Position numbers and translations under genes: made by a program | The notes under the pieces: generated by a model | Told to the model about the DNA's origin: nothing | The model's input: only the letters and a program-made list of their open reading frames with translations | Databases searched by the model: none | Origin: Streptomyces sp. SM11 | GTDB taxonomy: Bacteria; Actinomycetota; Actinomycetes; Streptomycetales; Streptomycetaceae | Length of the DNA stretch: 64,000 bases | Assembly: GCF_002910905.1 (NCBI RefSeq) | Contig: NZ_NEUE01000193.1 | Span: forward strand, 1-64,000 | Direction: 5' to 3' | Part shown: in pieces, positions 1 to 9,233 of the stretch | Layout of the letters: every line of letters starts with the position of its first letter | Numbering within the stretch: the stretch's first letter is position 1

Positions 1-705
1 CGGCTGCGGCCCGGCCGCGGGCGCCGGACGGGCGCCGCCGCGGCGCTCCCGCCACCGTTCGCGCATCGCGAAGATCCAGGCCTCGGTCCGGGCGATCAGC
101 GGTTCGAACCAGGGCAGCGCCAGCAGGATGAGCAGCCCGGCCGCCCAGCCCAGCACGACATCGCTGAGCCAGTGCGTACCGATGTACACGGTGGTGAGAC
201 CGACGCCCAGCGAGACCGTCGCGGACACCGCCGACAGATAGCGCCTGGCGCGCGGCGTGGTAGCCAGATAGGCGAGGATTCCCCAGGTCACGACGGCGTT
301 CGCGGTGTGCCCGGAAGGAAATATATCGCCGCCGGCGAACATCTCGGCCGAACCGACCTGTGTCGCGTAGTGCGGGCCGAGCCGCCCGAGCCCCAGCTTG
401 ACCGCGCCCACCGTCACATTGAGCAGCAGCAGGGACGCGCCGAGGACCAGCAGCGGCCGGAGCGTGTGCTGGCGCCAGGAGCGCCAGCCCAGCCAGCAGG
501 CGACCATCACCGCCGTGGGGCCGCGCTGGCCGAGCACGACGTAGTAGTCCAGGAAGGCGTGAATCTCGGGCCACTGCTGGTAGGGCCGGAACAGCATGAC
601 CTTCCAGTCCAGGGCCACCAGCCAGGACGTGATCAGCACCGCCCAGACGATGGCGAGATAGAACGCCAACGTCCCGCCGAAGAGGGCGATGCGGTGACGG
701 CTCAT
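1..705 (-). CDS. PAP2-family membrane phosphatase, 3' end outside window
   Basis: Integral-membrane PAP2 phosphatase, a family that hydrolyses lipid or undecaprenyl phosphates on the outer face of the membrane. The reading frame starts at an ATG (minus strand, 705) preceded by GAGG and runs off the left edge without a stop after about 235 codons. Visible motifs are KLGLGRLGP (a weak form of the usual KX6RP), FPSGHT, and VYIGTHWLSDV, which correspond to the three conserved PAP2 motifs with the catalytic histidines in SGHT and GTHWLSD. Hydrophobic segments lie between them. Arg is missing from its usual place in motif 1 and in motif 3 (TTVY instead of SRVY), so activity could be altered. It diverges from the drug-efflux gene. 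Substrate is not predictable. Confidence 0.8.
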   Translation of the reverse strand, partial: MSRHRIALFGGTLAFYLAIVWAVLITSWLVALDWKVMLFRPYQQWPEIHAFLDYYVVLGQRGPTAVMVACWLGWRSWRQHTLRPLLVLGASLLLLNVTVGAVKLGLGRLGPHYATQVGSAEMFAGGDIFPSGHTANAVVTWGILAYLATTPRARRYLSAVSATVSLGVGLTTVYIGTHWLSDVVLGWAAGLLILLALPWFEPLIARTEAWIFAMRERWRERRGGARPAPAAGPQP

Positions 706-1091
706 CCGCGGTGCCTCTATCTTCGGCGGTTCCGGCTCCCGGTCCAGCCGGGCAAAGATGTCGGTACGCACCCAATCGACGTTACAGCGAGTGAGTGCGC
801 GAGCAGGCCAATCCGGGCTCTTCGTGATGACGATGTGATGTGGAATTTATCTCGGAACGGCGTCTTTTCCGGGTGCGGCGAAGAATCTCCGTGATCTTGC
901 ACCCAATAGTCCGCGGGTTCCGTTCGTAAGCGTGTTTGATCTCTCGGAAAAGGAACCGCACCGGAATCCGCGGCAATTGATCCCGCCATTCGGGGGAGGC
1001 GTGCGCCGCCGCGCCGCGTCCCGGCCGCCCGGGCCCCCGTCCCGTCAGGGCTGCCGGCTTCCCGGGCAGGGGCCCCCGGCCGGGCCCGGAA

Positions 1092-1103
1092 TGGCGTACG
1101 CCA
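1092..1103. promoter_or_regulatory. 12-bp perfect palindrome upstream of MFS gene
   Basis: TGGCGTACGCCA reads the same on both strands. It lies about 160 bp before the efflux-pump start and 23 bp before a second palindrome. It may be half of a regulator-binding region, but no regulator gene is adjacent, so this is inference. Confidence 0.35.
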
Positions 1104-1126
1104 CACTGTGCGGCGGACCGGGGTAT

Positions 1127-1141
1127 GACGTGGACCACGTC
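1127..1141. promoter_or_regulatory. GACGTGG-A-CCACGTC palindrome, candidate operator
   Basis: A 15-nt perfect inverted repeat with seven-base arms around a single A, 122 bp upstream of the DHA2 transporter start. Efflux pumps of this class are commonly repressed by TetR or MarR proteins binding such sites, but no such gene is next to it here. Sequence observation is firm; role is inferred. Confidence 0.4.
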
Positions 1142-1263
1142 TGACCACACCGAACTCGCGTACGCTGACGGATCACTCGCCCGTCGATGCCGGGCCCGAG
1201 GGACGCACATCCCACGTCACCGTCGGTCCGCCGAGCGCGAGGGACTCATCGGGAGGTACGCAG

Positions 1264-3009
1264 ATGTCCGGGACGACCACGGCCGGGGTCCGGCTGCGCG
1301 AAGCCGCCGACGACGCCAACCGCTGGGTCGTCCTCGTGGTCCTCTGCCTCAGTCTCCTGGTCGTCGCACTCGACGCGACCGTGCTCCATGTCGCCGTTCC
1401 GGCCGTCACCGAGGACCTGCGCCCGAGCGGCACGGCCCTCCTCTGGATCGTCGACGCCTACCCCCTCGTCTGCGCCTCGCTGCTCATCCTCTTCGGCACG
1501 CTGGGTGACCGGATCGGCAGACGACGCGTGCTGCTCCTCGGCTACGCGCTGTTCGGCGTCGCCTCCGCGCTCGCCGCCGCTGCCGACACCCCCGCCGTCC
1601 TGATAGCGGCCCGCGCCCTCCTCGGCGTCGGCGGCGCGATGATCATGCCCGCCACGCTGTCGATCCTGCGCCAGGTCTTCCCCGACCGCCGGGAGCGGGC
1701 CCTCGCCATCGGCGTGTGGACCGCGGTCGCCGCGGTCGGTGCCGCCGCCGGACCGGTCGTCGGCGGTTTCCTCGTCGAGCACTTCTGGTGGGGCTCGGTA
1801 TTCCTGATCAACATCCCGCTGATGGCCGTGATCCTGCCGCTGGCCCGCTGGCTGCTGCCCGAGTCGCGCGGCGGTGACGACGGCCCGTGGGACGTGCTGG
1901 GCGCACTGACCGCCGCGGCGGGCGTGCTCGGCGTCGTCCTCGGCGTCAAGCGCCTGGGCGGCGGCGCGGGGTTCCTGGACCCGGTCTCGCTGGGCCCGCT
2001 GGCCCTCGGACTCGCGCTGCTGATCCTCTTCGTACGCCGGCAGAAGCGCCGCAGGCATCCCCTGATCGACATCTCGATGTTCGCCCGCCCGGCCTTCTCC
2101 ACCGCCGTCGGCTGCATCGTGCTCGCCATGCTGGCGCTGGTCGGCCTCCAGCTGATCGCCGTCCAGTACCTCCAGCTGGTGCTGGGACTCAGCCCGCTGG
2201 AGACCGGTCTGCGGCTGCTGCCGCTGACCTTCGCGGCGATGGCCGCGGGAGCCACCGGCTCGTACACCCTGCGCCGTGTCGGCCCCCGCCGCATGGTCGG
2301 CTGGGGCTTCGTCCTCACCGCGTCCTCGGTGCTGCTGCTCACCTCGATGGGCCAGCACGACCGGCCCGCGTTGCTGACCTGCGCCTTCGTCCTGCTCGGC
2401 TTCGGACTGCAGACCACGCTCTTCGGGGCGTACGAGTCGATGCTCAGCGACGCCCCGCCGGAGCGGGCGGGCGGCGCTGCGGCGATCGGTGAGACCTCCT
2501 ACCAACTGGGCGCGGGCCTCGGCATCGCCCTGCTCGGCAGCGTCATGAACGCCGCCTACGCCCCCGGCCTCGCCTCCCTGCACGAGAAGGGCGTCCCCGC
2601 CCGCGCCGGGGTGGAGGCCTCCCACTCGCTGGGCGAGGCCTACCAGGTGGCCGCGCAGCTCGGCGGCCCGATGGGTGATCTGCTGCGCTCCACGGCCCGG
2701 CACGCCTTCGTCGGCGGACTCCACATCACGCTCTTCGTCAGCGCGGGGCTGCTGCTGCTCGGGGCGCTGGCCGCACTGCGGCTGCCGAAGGTAATGGACT
2801 GCCCGCCGAAGGAGCCCTGTCGCCGGGGCGAGGCCGATGCCGCCGAGCCGGAGGCCGCCGAGCACCGGGCCCCGAAAGCCACGGCCGCCGGCTACCGGGC
2901 CGCCGAAGCCGTCCGTCCGGCCGGCCGGGACCGCCCGGCCCCGCGCCCGATGCTGCCCGCGCGGCGCGAGCCGGCCGAGGCCACCGGCTCTGGACGAGCG
3001 GCACACTGA
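1264..3009 (+). CDS. DHA2-family (14-TMS) MFS drug efflux transporter
   Basis: Proton-coupled multidrug exporter of the EmrB/QacA (DHA2) type, 581 residues. An ATG with GGGAGG eight bases upstream fixes the start. Motif A appears as GTLGDRIGRRR after the second helix, and motif C as the glycine-rich stretch AVGAAAGPVVGGFL, which marks drug/H+ antiporters. Hydrophobic segments span to about residue 510. The last 70 residues form a hydrophilic Ala/Pro/Arg-rich tail, longer than is usual for the family. The next gene in the same direction is an acyl-CoA dehydrogenase 100 bp away with its own operator, so co-transcription is doubtful. Substrate is unknown. Confidence 0.88.
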   Translation: MSGTTTAGVRLREAADDANRWVVLVVLCLSLLVVALDATVLHVAVPAVTEDLRPSGTALLWIVDAYPLVCASLLILFGTLGDRIGRRRVLLLGYALFGVASALAAAADTPAVLIAARALLGVGGAMIMPATLSILRQVFPDRRERALAIGVWTAVAAVGAAAGPVVGGFLVEHFWWGSVFLINIPLMAVILPLARWLLPESRGGDDGPWDVLGALTAAAGVLGVVLGVKRLGGGAGFLDPVSLGPLALGLALLILFVRRQKRRRHPLIDISMFARPAFSTAVGCIVLAMLALVGLQLIAVQYLQLVLGLSPLETGLRLLPLTFAAMAAGATGSYTLRRVGPRRMVGWGFVLTASSVLLLTSMGQHDRPALLTCAFVLLGFGLQTTLFGAYESMLSDAPPERAGGAAAIGETSYQLGAGLGIALLGSVMNAAYAPGLASLHEKGVPARAGVEASHSLGEAYQVAAQLGGPMGDLLRSTARHAFVGGLHITLFVSAGLLLLGALAALRLPKVMDCPPKEPCRRGEADAAEPEAAEHRAPKATAAGYRAAEAVRPAGRDRPAPRPMLPARREPAEATGSGRAAH

Positions 3010-3033
3010 GCCGTAACGTCAGCACGACGCCCT

Positions 3034-3050
3034 GACTACCACTGCTAGTT
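3034..3050. promoter_or_regulatory. TetR-type operator-like site A
   Basis: GACTACCACTGCTAGTT; its reverse complement matches 14 of 17 positions of the near-perfect palindrome AACTAGCAGTGCTAATT found beside the TetR gene at 52718. It lies 62 bp before the acyl-CoA dehydrogenase start at 3112. A third similar site is at 46318. Shared regulation by the TetR at 51999-52697 is inferred from this similarity. Confidence 0.5.
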
Positions 3051-3111
3051 TTCGGAGGGCGGGCGTCTCCCGGTCCCTCCGAGCACCGTGCGAGCCGCCG
3101 GAGGCACCCTC

Positions 3112-4332
3112 ATGTCCAGCACCGAGTCCGCGAAACCGTCGAAGCTCCCGCCGTTCGACGCGTCGGACCCCCTCGGCATCGACGACCTGCTCGGCCCCGA
3201 CGACCTCGCGATCCGCGACGCCGTCCACACCTGGGCCACCGACCGCGTCCTGCCGCACATCGCCGAGTGGTACGAGAAGGGCGAGCTGCCCGGAATCCGC
3301 GAGCTGGCCCGCGAGCTCGGCGCGCTCGGCGCGCTCGGCATGTCGCTCGACGGGTACGGCTGCGCCGGGGCGAGTGCCGTCCAGTACGGGCTCGCCTGCC
3401 TGGAGCTGGAGGCCGCCGACTCCGGGATCCGCTCGCTCGTCTCCGTACAGGGGTCGCTCGCGATGTACGCGATCCACCGCTTCGGCTCCGAGGAGCAGAA
3501 GCAGCGGTGGCTGCCCGGCATGGCCGCCGGCGAGATCATCGGCTGCTTCGGCCTGACCGAGCCCGACCACGGCTCCGACCCGGCCGGGATGCGGACGTAC
3601 GCCAGGCGCGACGGAGCGGACTGGGTGCTCACCGGCCGCAAGATGTGGATCACCAACGGCTCGGTCGCCGGGGTCGCCGTCGTCTGGGCGCAGACCGACG
3701 AGGGCGAGGACGGCCGGGGCGTCCGGGGATTCGTCGTGCCGACCGACGCCCCCGGCTTCTCCGCCCCGGAGATCCGGCACAAGTGGTCGCTGCGGGCCTC
3801 GGTCACCAGCGAGCTGGTCATGGACGAGGTGCGGCTGCCGGCCGACGCGGTGCTTCCGGACGCGCGGGGGCTGCGCGGCCCGCTCAGCTGCCTGAGCCAC
3901 GCGCGTTACGGCATCGTCTGGGGCGCCATGGGCGCGGCGCGGGCCAGCTTCGAGTCGGCCCTCGACTACGCGAGGAGCCGGGAACAGTTCGGCCGGCCGA
4001 TCGGCGGCTTCCAGCTCACCCAGGCCAAGCTGGCGGACATGGCCCTGGAGCTGCACAAGGGCATCCTGCTCGCCCACCACCTGGGCCGCCGGATGGACGT
4101 CGGCAGGCTCCGGCCGGAGCAGGTCAGTTTCGGCAAGCTGAACAACGTGCGGGAGGCGATCGAGATCTGCCGCACCTCGCGCACGATCCTCGGGGCCAAC
4201 GGGATCTCGCTGGAGTACCCGGTGATGCGGCACGCCACGAATCTGGAGTCGGTGCTCACCTACGAGGGAACCGTGGAGATGCACCAGCTGGTGCTGGGCA
4301 AGGCGCTCACCGGTCTCGACGCCTTCCGGTGA
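3112..4332 (+). CDS. glutaryl-CoA dehydrogenase-like acyl-CoA dehydrogenase
   Basis: FAD-dependent acyl-CoA dehydrogenase, 406 residues, most like glutaryl-CoA dehydrogenase, which oxidises and decarboxylates glutaryl-CoA in lysine and tryptophan catabolism. The ATG at 3112 is chosen because GGAGG lies seven bases upstream; an in-frame start at 3088 has none. The FAD/substrate signatures CFGLTEPDHGSD and WITNGSVAG are present. The C-terminal ILGANGISLEYPVMRH and TYEGTVEMHQL regions follow the GCDH pattern, with the catalytic Glu in TYEGT. A TetR-type site sits upstream. It is convergent with the sepF-like gene. A broader acyl-CoA substrate cannot be excluded. Confidence 0.85.
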   Translation: MSSTESAKPSKLPPFDASDPLGIDDLLGPDDLAIRDAVHTWATDRVLPHIAEWYEKGELPGIRELARELGALGALGMSLDGYGCAGASAVQYGLACLELEAADSGIRSLVSVQGSLAMYAIHRFGSEEQKQRWLPGMAAGEIIGCFGLTEPDHGSDPAGMRTYARRDGADWVLTGRKMWITNGSVAGVAVVWAQTDEGEDGRGVRGFVVPTDAPGFSAPEIRHKWSLRASVTSELVMDEVRLPADAVLPDARGLRGPLSCLSHARYGIVWGAMGAARASFESALDYARSREQFGRPIGGFQLTQAKLADMALELHKGILLAHHLGRRMDVGRLRPEQVSFGKLNNVREAIEICRTSRTILGANGISLEYPVMRHATNLESVLTYEGTVEMHQLVLGKALTGLDAFR

Positions 4333-4356
4333 CCACGGCACGTCCCGAGGGGCGCG

Positions 4357-4377
4357 CCGGCCGGAGACGCCGGCCGG
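4357..4377. terminator. hairpin between convergent genes
   Basis: CCGGCCGG, five-base loop AGACG, CCGGCCGG. It stands in the 67-bp gap between two converging stop codons and could terminate both. There is no T-run, which is normal for Streptomyces. Confidence 0.5.
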
Positions 4378-4399
4378 ACCGTTCCGGCGAGCGCCCTGC

Positions 4400-4843
4400 T
4401 CAGCTCTGGTTGAAGAAGCCGTCGGCCTTGCGGCCGGCGGCTTCGCCCGCCATCACCTGGGTGTCGGCGGGGGACAGCAGGAAGACCCGGGTGGCCACCC
4501 GGTCGATCGAGCCGCGCAGACCGAAGATCAGCCCGGCGGCGAAGTCCACCACGCGCTTGGCGTCGGCGGGGTCCATGGCCGTGAGGTTGACGATCACCGG
4601 GACGCCGTCCCGGAAGAGCTCGCCGATGGCCCGTGCGTCCCGGAAGCTGTCCGGGGTCACCGTGGCGATCCGGCGGTCCCGCTCCTCGGCCGTCTCCGCG
4701 GCCACCTGCACCCGCGGGTCGGTGACCCAGGCCTGGTTGCCCGTACCGGTCTCCGTACCCTCGGCGTACTCGTCGTCGTAGTACCGCTCGTCGTTGTCCT
4801 CTACGAGGCCCAGCCAGGCACTCGCCTTGCGCACCGATCCCAT
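4400..4843 (-). CDS. SepF-like cell-division protein
   Basis: 147-residue member of the SepF (DUF552) family. SepF tethers FtsZ to the membrane at the division septum; Streptomyces carry one true sepF in the dcw cluster and extra SepF-like paralogues that influence Z-ring assembly. Residues 1-60 are acidic and low in complexity ([14 protein letters not shown]). The SepF fold occupies about 58-140, with the [19 protein letters not shown] and [16 protein letters not shown] stretches typical of the domain. The ATG follows GAGGAGG at good spacing. The genes beside it are not division genes, so this is probably a paralogue and not the dcw-linked copy. Confidence 0.85.
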   Translation of the reverse strand: MGSVRKASAWLGLVEDNDERYYDDEYAEGTETGTGNQAWVTDPRVQVAAETAEERDRRIATVTPDSFRDARAIGELFRDGVPVIVNLTAMDPADAKRVVDFAAGLIFGLRGSIDRVATRVFLLSPADTQVMAGEAAGRKADGFFNQS

Positions 4844-5151
4844 GGACGCCTCCTCTCACCGCGGTTCCTTGGTGTTCCGCATCTCTTTCGTATCCCTATG
4901 GTCGTCCATGATGCGGATACCGCGCCAAGTGGATAGTCGGCTCGCAGGCGATTCGTGACGTTACTGGTGCAGAAGATGTGGCGATTCGTCAGGGTTCTTC
5001 CTACGTAAGGGGGCTTGTAGAAGGAAAATATGATGCTCCGGCCGTACGGGTGATCCAGGGGACGTACGGGTGAACGGGGCACTCGATACGATGCACGACG
5101 CTTCGGTCCGCGAACGCCGCGCACCGGCTGAACGGCTCTCGGGGGATCGTC
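4844..5151. other. 308-bp divergent promoter region
   Basis: Separates the sepF-like gene (minus) from the DUF5685 gene (plus). It is locally AT-richer (around 4870-5035) and contains a repeated TACGGGTGA at roughly 5045 and 5063. No open frame here has coding character. It presumably holds both promoters; I cannot place -10/-35 boxes with confidence. Confidence 0.4.
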
Positions 5152-5365
5152 GTGTTCGGAATCGTCAGGCCCTGCACCCACCGGCTCTCGGAGGGCCTCA
5201 AGGTCGAGTGGATGGCCCATCTCTGCGGCCTCTGCCTGGCCCTGAGGGCGGATCACGGGCAGTTCGCCCGTATCGTCACGAACTATGACGGTCTGATCGT
5301 CTCGGTCCTGACGGAGGCTCAGGCGGTCCGGACGCCGGAGGGGCGCCGCACCGCCGGCCCCTGCC

Positions 5366-5400
5366 CTTCCCCAAGCTCTTGAGGAGCAGGGGAGACCCCA
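5366..5400. repeat. short palindromic repeat inserted in DUF5685 gene (copy 1)
   Basis: A roughly 35-nt unit beginning TTCCCCAAGCTCTTGAGGAG. It resembles a small dispersed palindromic repeat that I recall as common in Streptomyces intergenic DNA. A diverged copy in the opposite orientation occurs at 45379-45428. The exact ends are uncertain by a few bases because the flanks are C-rich. Confidence 0.55.
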
Positions 5401-5869
5401 TCCGCGCCATGCGCACCGCGCCGGTCGCCAAGGGGGAGGGGGCGGGGCTCGCCGCGGCCGTCTCGCTCATCCTGGCCTCGGCCAAGGTCCGTGACCACGT
5501 CGCCGACCGGGACGGGCTGTTGGCCCGCCGCCCGGTCGCCGCCGCCGCGCGCCGGGTCGCCGCCGGGTGGGACCGGGCGGGAGCGCGAACCGGGGCGGCC
5601 CTCGGCTTCGACACCGCCCTCCTGGTCGACGCGGTCGACCGGCAGGCCGGGATCGAGACGCTCGCCGGGATCGGCACCCCGCTGCTGACGGTCACCGAAC
5701 CCACTGAGACGGCCACCGCGGCCGCCTTCGCGCACACCGCCGTGCTCGCCGGGAAGCCGCAGAACGCCGCGCCGCTCGCGGAGGCCGGCCGGCTCTTCGG
5801 GCGGCTCGCGCATCTGCTGGATGCCGTGGAGGACCGCGAGGCTGACGCCGCGTCGGACGCCTGGAACCC

Positions 5870-5905
5870 TCCCCCGAGGCCTGAAGGGCCAGGGGCCCCC
5901 TCCCG
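5870..5905. repeat. short palindromic repeat inserted in DUF5685 gene (copy 2, different family)
   Basis: A roughly 36-nt unit containing CCCCCGAGGCCTGAAGGGCC followed by a G-run and C-run, able to fold on itself. It interrupts the reading frame between the WNP and ATGTPL segments of the host protein. Its sequence differs from copy 1, so two different elements hit one gene. Confidence 0.5.
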
Positions 5906-6542
5906 CCACCGGCACCCCGCTGTCCGAGGCGCGCCGGCTCTGCGACGACGCGCTGCACGGCGTACGGCTGGCGCTGCGCGAGGTGGAGTTCACCGACGGC
6001 AGGCTCGTCCGCGTCCTGCTCACCCATGAGCTGCGGCGGTCGGTCGACCGGGCGTTCGGCACTTCTTCCTGCACGCACCAGGAGCACCAGGGACAGCAGG
6101 GGCTGCTGGTGCCGGACGGTTCCTTCGGGCCGCCGCCGGGGAACCCGTACGGCCCGACGCCCGGGCATCCGTACGGTCCGCCGCCCGGCGGCCCGGCCGC
6201 CCCGCCCCCGCCGCGCGACCGGCGCGGGCTGATCGCCGGATGCCTTGTGTGGGCCGGACTCGCCTGCACCTGCCAGATGTGCTGCGGGACCTATGAGAAC
6301 CCCTGGAGCAGGGAGCGGCGGCAGGCGCCGTGCAGCGACTGCGGCGACTGCTGCGAGGTGTGCGACTGCTGCGGGGACTCCTGCGGCTGCGACTGCTGAG
6401 GCCCGCCGCCCCGCCACCCTGGACCACCTCGGCGCGGGGCGCGCCGCCTGGAATGAGAGCGGAGCGTATCGCTCGGAACGCACCGGCCCCACGCTGCGGT
6501 CGCACCTCGGCCTGCCGGAGCCGGTATGGAAAGGTTGACCGC

Positions 6543-7364
6543 ATGAGTACGGACGCAACGCAGCAGGAGCAGGGGGGCGGGCCGGACGCCGCGCGCGACT
6601 GGCACCGGTGGCACGAGGGGCGCGTCGTCGCCGTCGCCGCCCCGTACGGCCCGCTCTCCCTGACCGGAACCCACTGGCTCTCCGACTACCCGGAAGGGCG
6701 AATTCCGGCCGTACCTGGCCACTGGCGCGAGGACGGTGCCGAGGTGGTCCTCACGGCCGCCGCCGAGGACGGCGTCGTCGTCGACGGCAAGCCGCTGACC
6801 GGCGGTATCCGGCTCGGCGCGGACCGCGGTCCCATCGACGACTCCCGGGTGACGCGGGGGGAGCGGCGACTGGTGGTGCTCCGCCGCGAAGGGCTGTGGG
6901 CGGTACGGGACTTCGACCCGGGATCGGCGGCCCGGCACGCCTTCTCGACCATCGATGCCACTCCGTACGACCCCCGCTGGGTGCTGCCGGGGGCCTTCCG
7001 TCCGTACGACGGGGGCCGGACCGTGCGGGTGGCCAACGCGGACGGGGTCGAGCGAGGCCTCGGCCTCGGCGGCGAGATCGCCTTCACGGTGGACGGCGAC
7101 GAGCACACGCTCCAGGTCGCGGTCGAACCCGATGGGTCGCTGTGGGCCGTCTTCGCCGACGCGACCAGCGGGAACAGTAGCTACCGCTTCCGCTTCCTGC
7201 GGCCCGGGGCGCCCGCCGCCGACGGCCGCGTGAACGTCGACTTCAACCGCGCCCTGCTGCCTCCGTGCGCCTTCGCCGATCACTTCATCTGTCCCTTCCC
7301 GCCCCCGGGCAACACGCTCACCGCGGCGGTCCCGGCGGGGGAGCGGAACCGGATCGACGCCTGA
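6543..7364 (+). CDS. DUF1684 domain-containing protein
   Basis: 273-residue cytoplasmic protein of the DUF1684 family; no biochemical role is known to me. The ATG at 6543 gives the usual N-terminus, with GGAAAGG a few bases upstream. Characteristic stretches are DWHRWHEGRVVAVAAPYG near the start, DGGRTVRVANADG in the middle, and the C-terminal VNVDFNRALLPPCAFADHFICPFPPPGN, which is the family hallmark. There is no signal peptide or membrane segment. It stands alone between the broken DUF5685 gene and sprB and is followed by a hairpin, so it is probably a single-gene unit. Confidence 0.8.
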   Translation: MSTDATQQEQGGGPDAARDWHRWHEGRVVAVAAPYGPLSLTGTHWLSDYPEGRIPAVPGHWREDGAEVVLTAAAEDGVVVDGKPLTGGIRLGADRGPIDDSRVTRGERRLVVLRREGLWAVRDFDPGSAARHAFSTIDATPYDPRWVLPGAFRPYDGGRTVRVANADGVERGLGLGGEIAFTVDGDEHTLQVAVEPDGSLWAVFADATSGNSSYRFRFLRPGAPAADGRVNVDFNRALLPPCAFADHFICPFPPPGNTLTAAVPAGERNRIDA

Positions 7365-7398
7365 CTCGCGAGCGGCCCCTCCGGTTCCGGCGACCCCA

Positions 7399-7420
7399 CG
7401 GCCCCACGGTCCCGGGGCCG
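7399..7420. terminator. hairpin after DUF1684 gene
   Basis: CGGCCCC paired with GGGGCCG across an eight-base loop, 35 bp after the stop codon. Confidence 0.45.
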
Positions 7421-7429
7421 GATGCGTAG

Positions 7430-8500
<1,071 letters not shown>

Positions 8501-8543
8501 CCGGCCCCGCCTCGGCCGGGTACGGAGCTGTCCGTACATACGT

Positions 8544-8571
8544 GCCCCCGTCCGGAATTCCGGACGGGGGC
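8544..8571. terminator. 28-nt perfect palindrome after sprB
   Basis: GCCCCCGTCCGG arms around AATT form a strong stem 44 bp beyond the sprB stop codon. Confidence 0.7.
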
Positions 8572-8687
8572 TCCCGCTCGCCGGGGGCTCTTGAGAGGAT
8601 GTCGCCACGACGGGTCGTCGCGACGGGGCGACGGGGGCGGGCCCGCCCCCGGGGTGCGCTCCGCTGGCATCAGGGGGTAGCAGGTCC

Positions 8688-9167
8688 GTGAACCGCATCG
8701 GAGTGACCGGTCACCGCTCCATCCCCGCCGAGGCCGAGGCCCATGTGCTCGCCGGGCTGCGGGCCGCGCTGTGCGGCCTCGGCGGCGCGACGCAGGCGCT
8801 CTCCAGCTTGGCCGTCGGCGCCGACCAGCTCTTCGCCGACCTCGCTCTCACCTGCGGCGCCGAACTGACCGCCGTGATCCCCAGCGGCGACTACGAGGCC
8901 TGCTTCGAGAACGCCGTCGACCTCGCCCGCTACCGGACGCTCAAGGCCCGCGCGGCGCAGGAGGTCCGGCTCGACTTCCCGCACTCCACCGACGAGGCCT
9001 ACTATGCGGCGGGCGCCTACATCGCCGACCACTGCGACCGGCTGCTCGCAGTCTGGGACGGCCTCCCGGCCCGGGGCCTCGGCGGCACGGGCGACATCGT
9101 GACGTACGCCCGCACCCTGGGCCGCCCGGTCACCGTGATCTGGCGCGACGGAGTCCTGCGCGGCTGA
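8688..9167 (+). CDS. SLOG-domain (Rossmann-fold) protein
   Basis: 159-residue protein that reads as a compact SLOG-type Rossmann domain, a superfamily proposed to bind or process nucleotide-derived signals in bacterial conflict systems. The start is GTG at 8688 with a GGGGG stretch upstream. Landmarks are GVTGHR at the N-terminus (dinucleotide-binding-like first loop), SSLAVGADQLFA, AVIPSGDYEACF, and GGTGDIVTYAR near the C-terminus, matching the usual G-x-G-H-R, GAD and GG(T)xD pattern. There is no signal peptide. It converges with a SLATT/DUF4231 gene at 9234-10160, a pairing typical for SLOG proteins, though these are more often co-directional. Substrate unknown. Confidence 0.65.
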   Translation: MNRIGVTGHRSIPAEAEAHVLAGLRAALCGLGGATQALSSLAVGADQLFADLALTCGAELTAVIPSGDYEACFENAVDLARYRTLKARAAQEVRLDFPHSTDEAYYAAGAYIADHCDRLLAVWDGLPARGLGGTGDIVTYARTLGRPVTVIWRDGVLRG

Positions 9168-9201
9168 CCGACGGTCCCTCACCGGGCAGGCCGTACGGGA
9201 G

Positions 9202-9218
9202 CGGGGCTTCCGGCCCCG
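9202..9218. terminator. hairpin between SLOG and SLATT genes
   Basis: CGGGGC, loop TTCCG, GCCCCG in the 66-bp gap between the convergent stop codons; could serve both genes. Confidence 0.5.
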
Positions 9219-9233
9219 TAGGCTCTCCCCGTC

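Larger units (their letters stand above)
706..1263. other. 558-bp divergent intergenic region
   Basis: No gene is supported here. Open frames on both strands lack ribosome binding sites and recognisable proteins. The stretch around 780-980 is AT-richer than its surroundings and probably carries the promoter of the PAP2 gene. Two perfect palindromes near the efflux gene (1092-1103 and 1127-1141) are listed separately. Confidence 0.5.
5152..6399 (+). pseudogene. DUF5685-family gene interrupted by two palindromic repeats
   Basis: A conserved actinobacterial protein of unknown function beginning MFGIVRPCTHRLSEG. The reading runs in frame 1 from the GTG at 5152 (GGGGGA upstream) to RRTAGPCP. It then meets a roughly 35-nt palindromic repeat (5366-5400) that adds a TGA and shifts the frame. 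Coding resumes at MRTAPVAKGEG in the frame that runs from 5379. A second repeat at 5870-5905 after SDAWNP shifts it back, and the original frame resumes at ATGTPLSEARRL and continues to the Cys-rich tail (CSDCGDCCEVCDCCG). Removing both repeats would restore one frame of about 390 codons. As sequenced it cannot make the full protein. Confidence 0.75.

Noticed and set aside
1246..3006. A 586-codon antisense frame opposite the MFS gene
   Set aside because: Same reason: a GC-driven shadow of an obvious transporter gene, with low-complexity translation.
8688..9167. The SLOG-like gene as a lysine decarboxylase/LOG cytokinin enzyme
   Set aside because: It lacks the PGGxGTxxE motif of LOG enzymes; the GVTGHR and GGTGD pattern fits other SLOG branches better.
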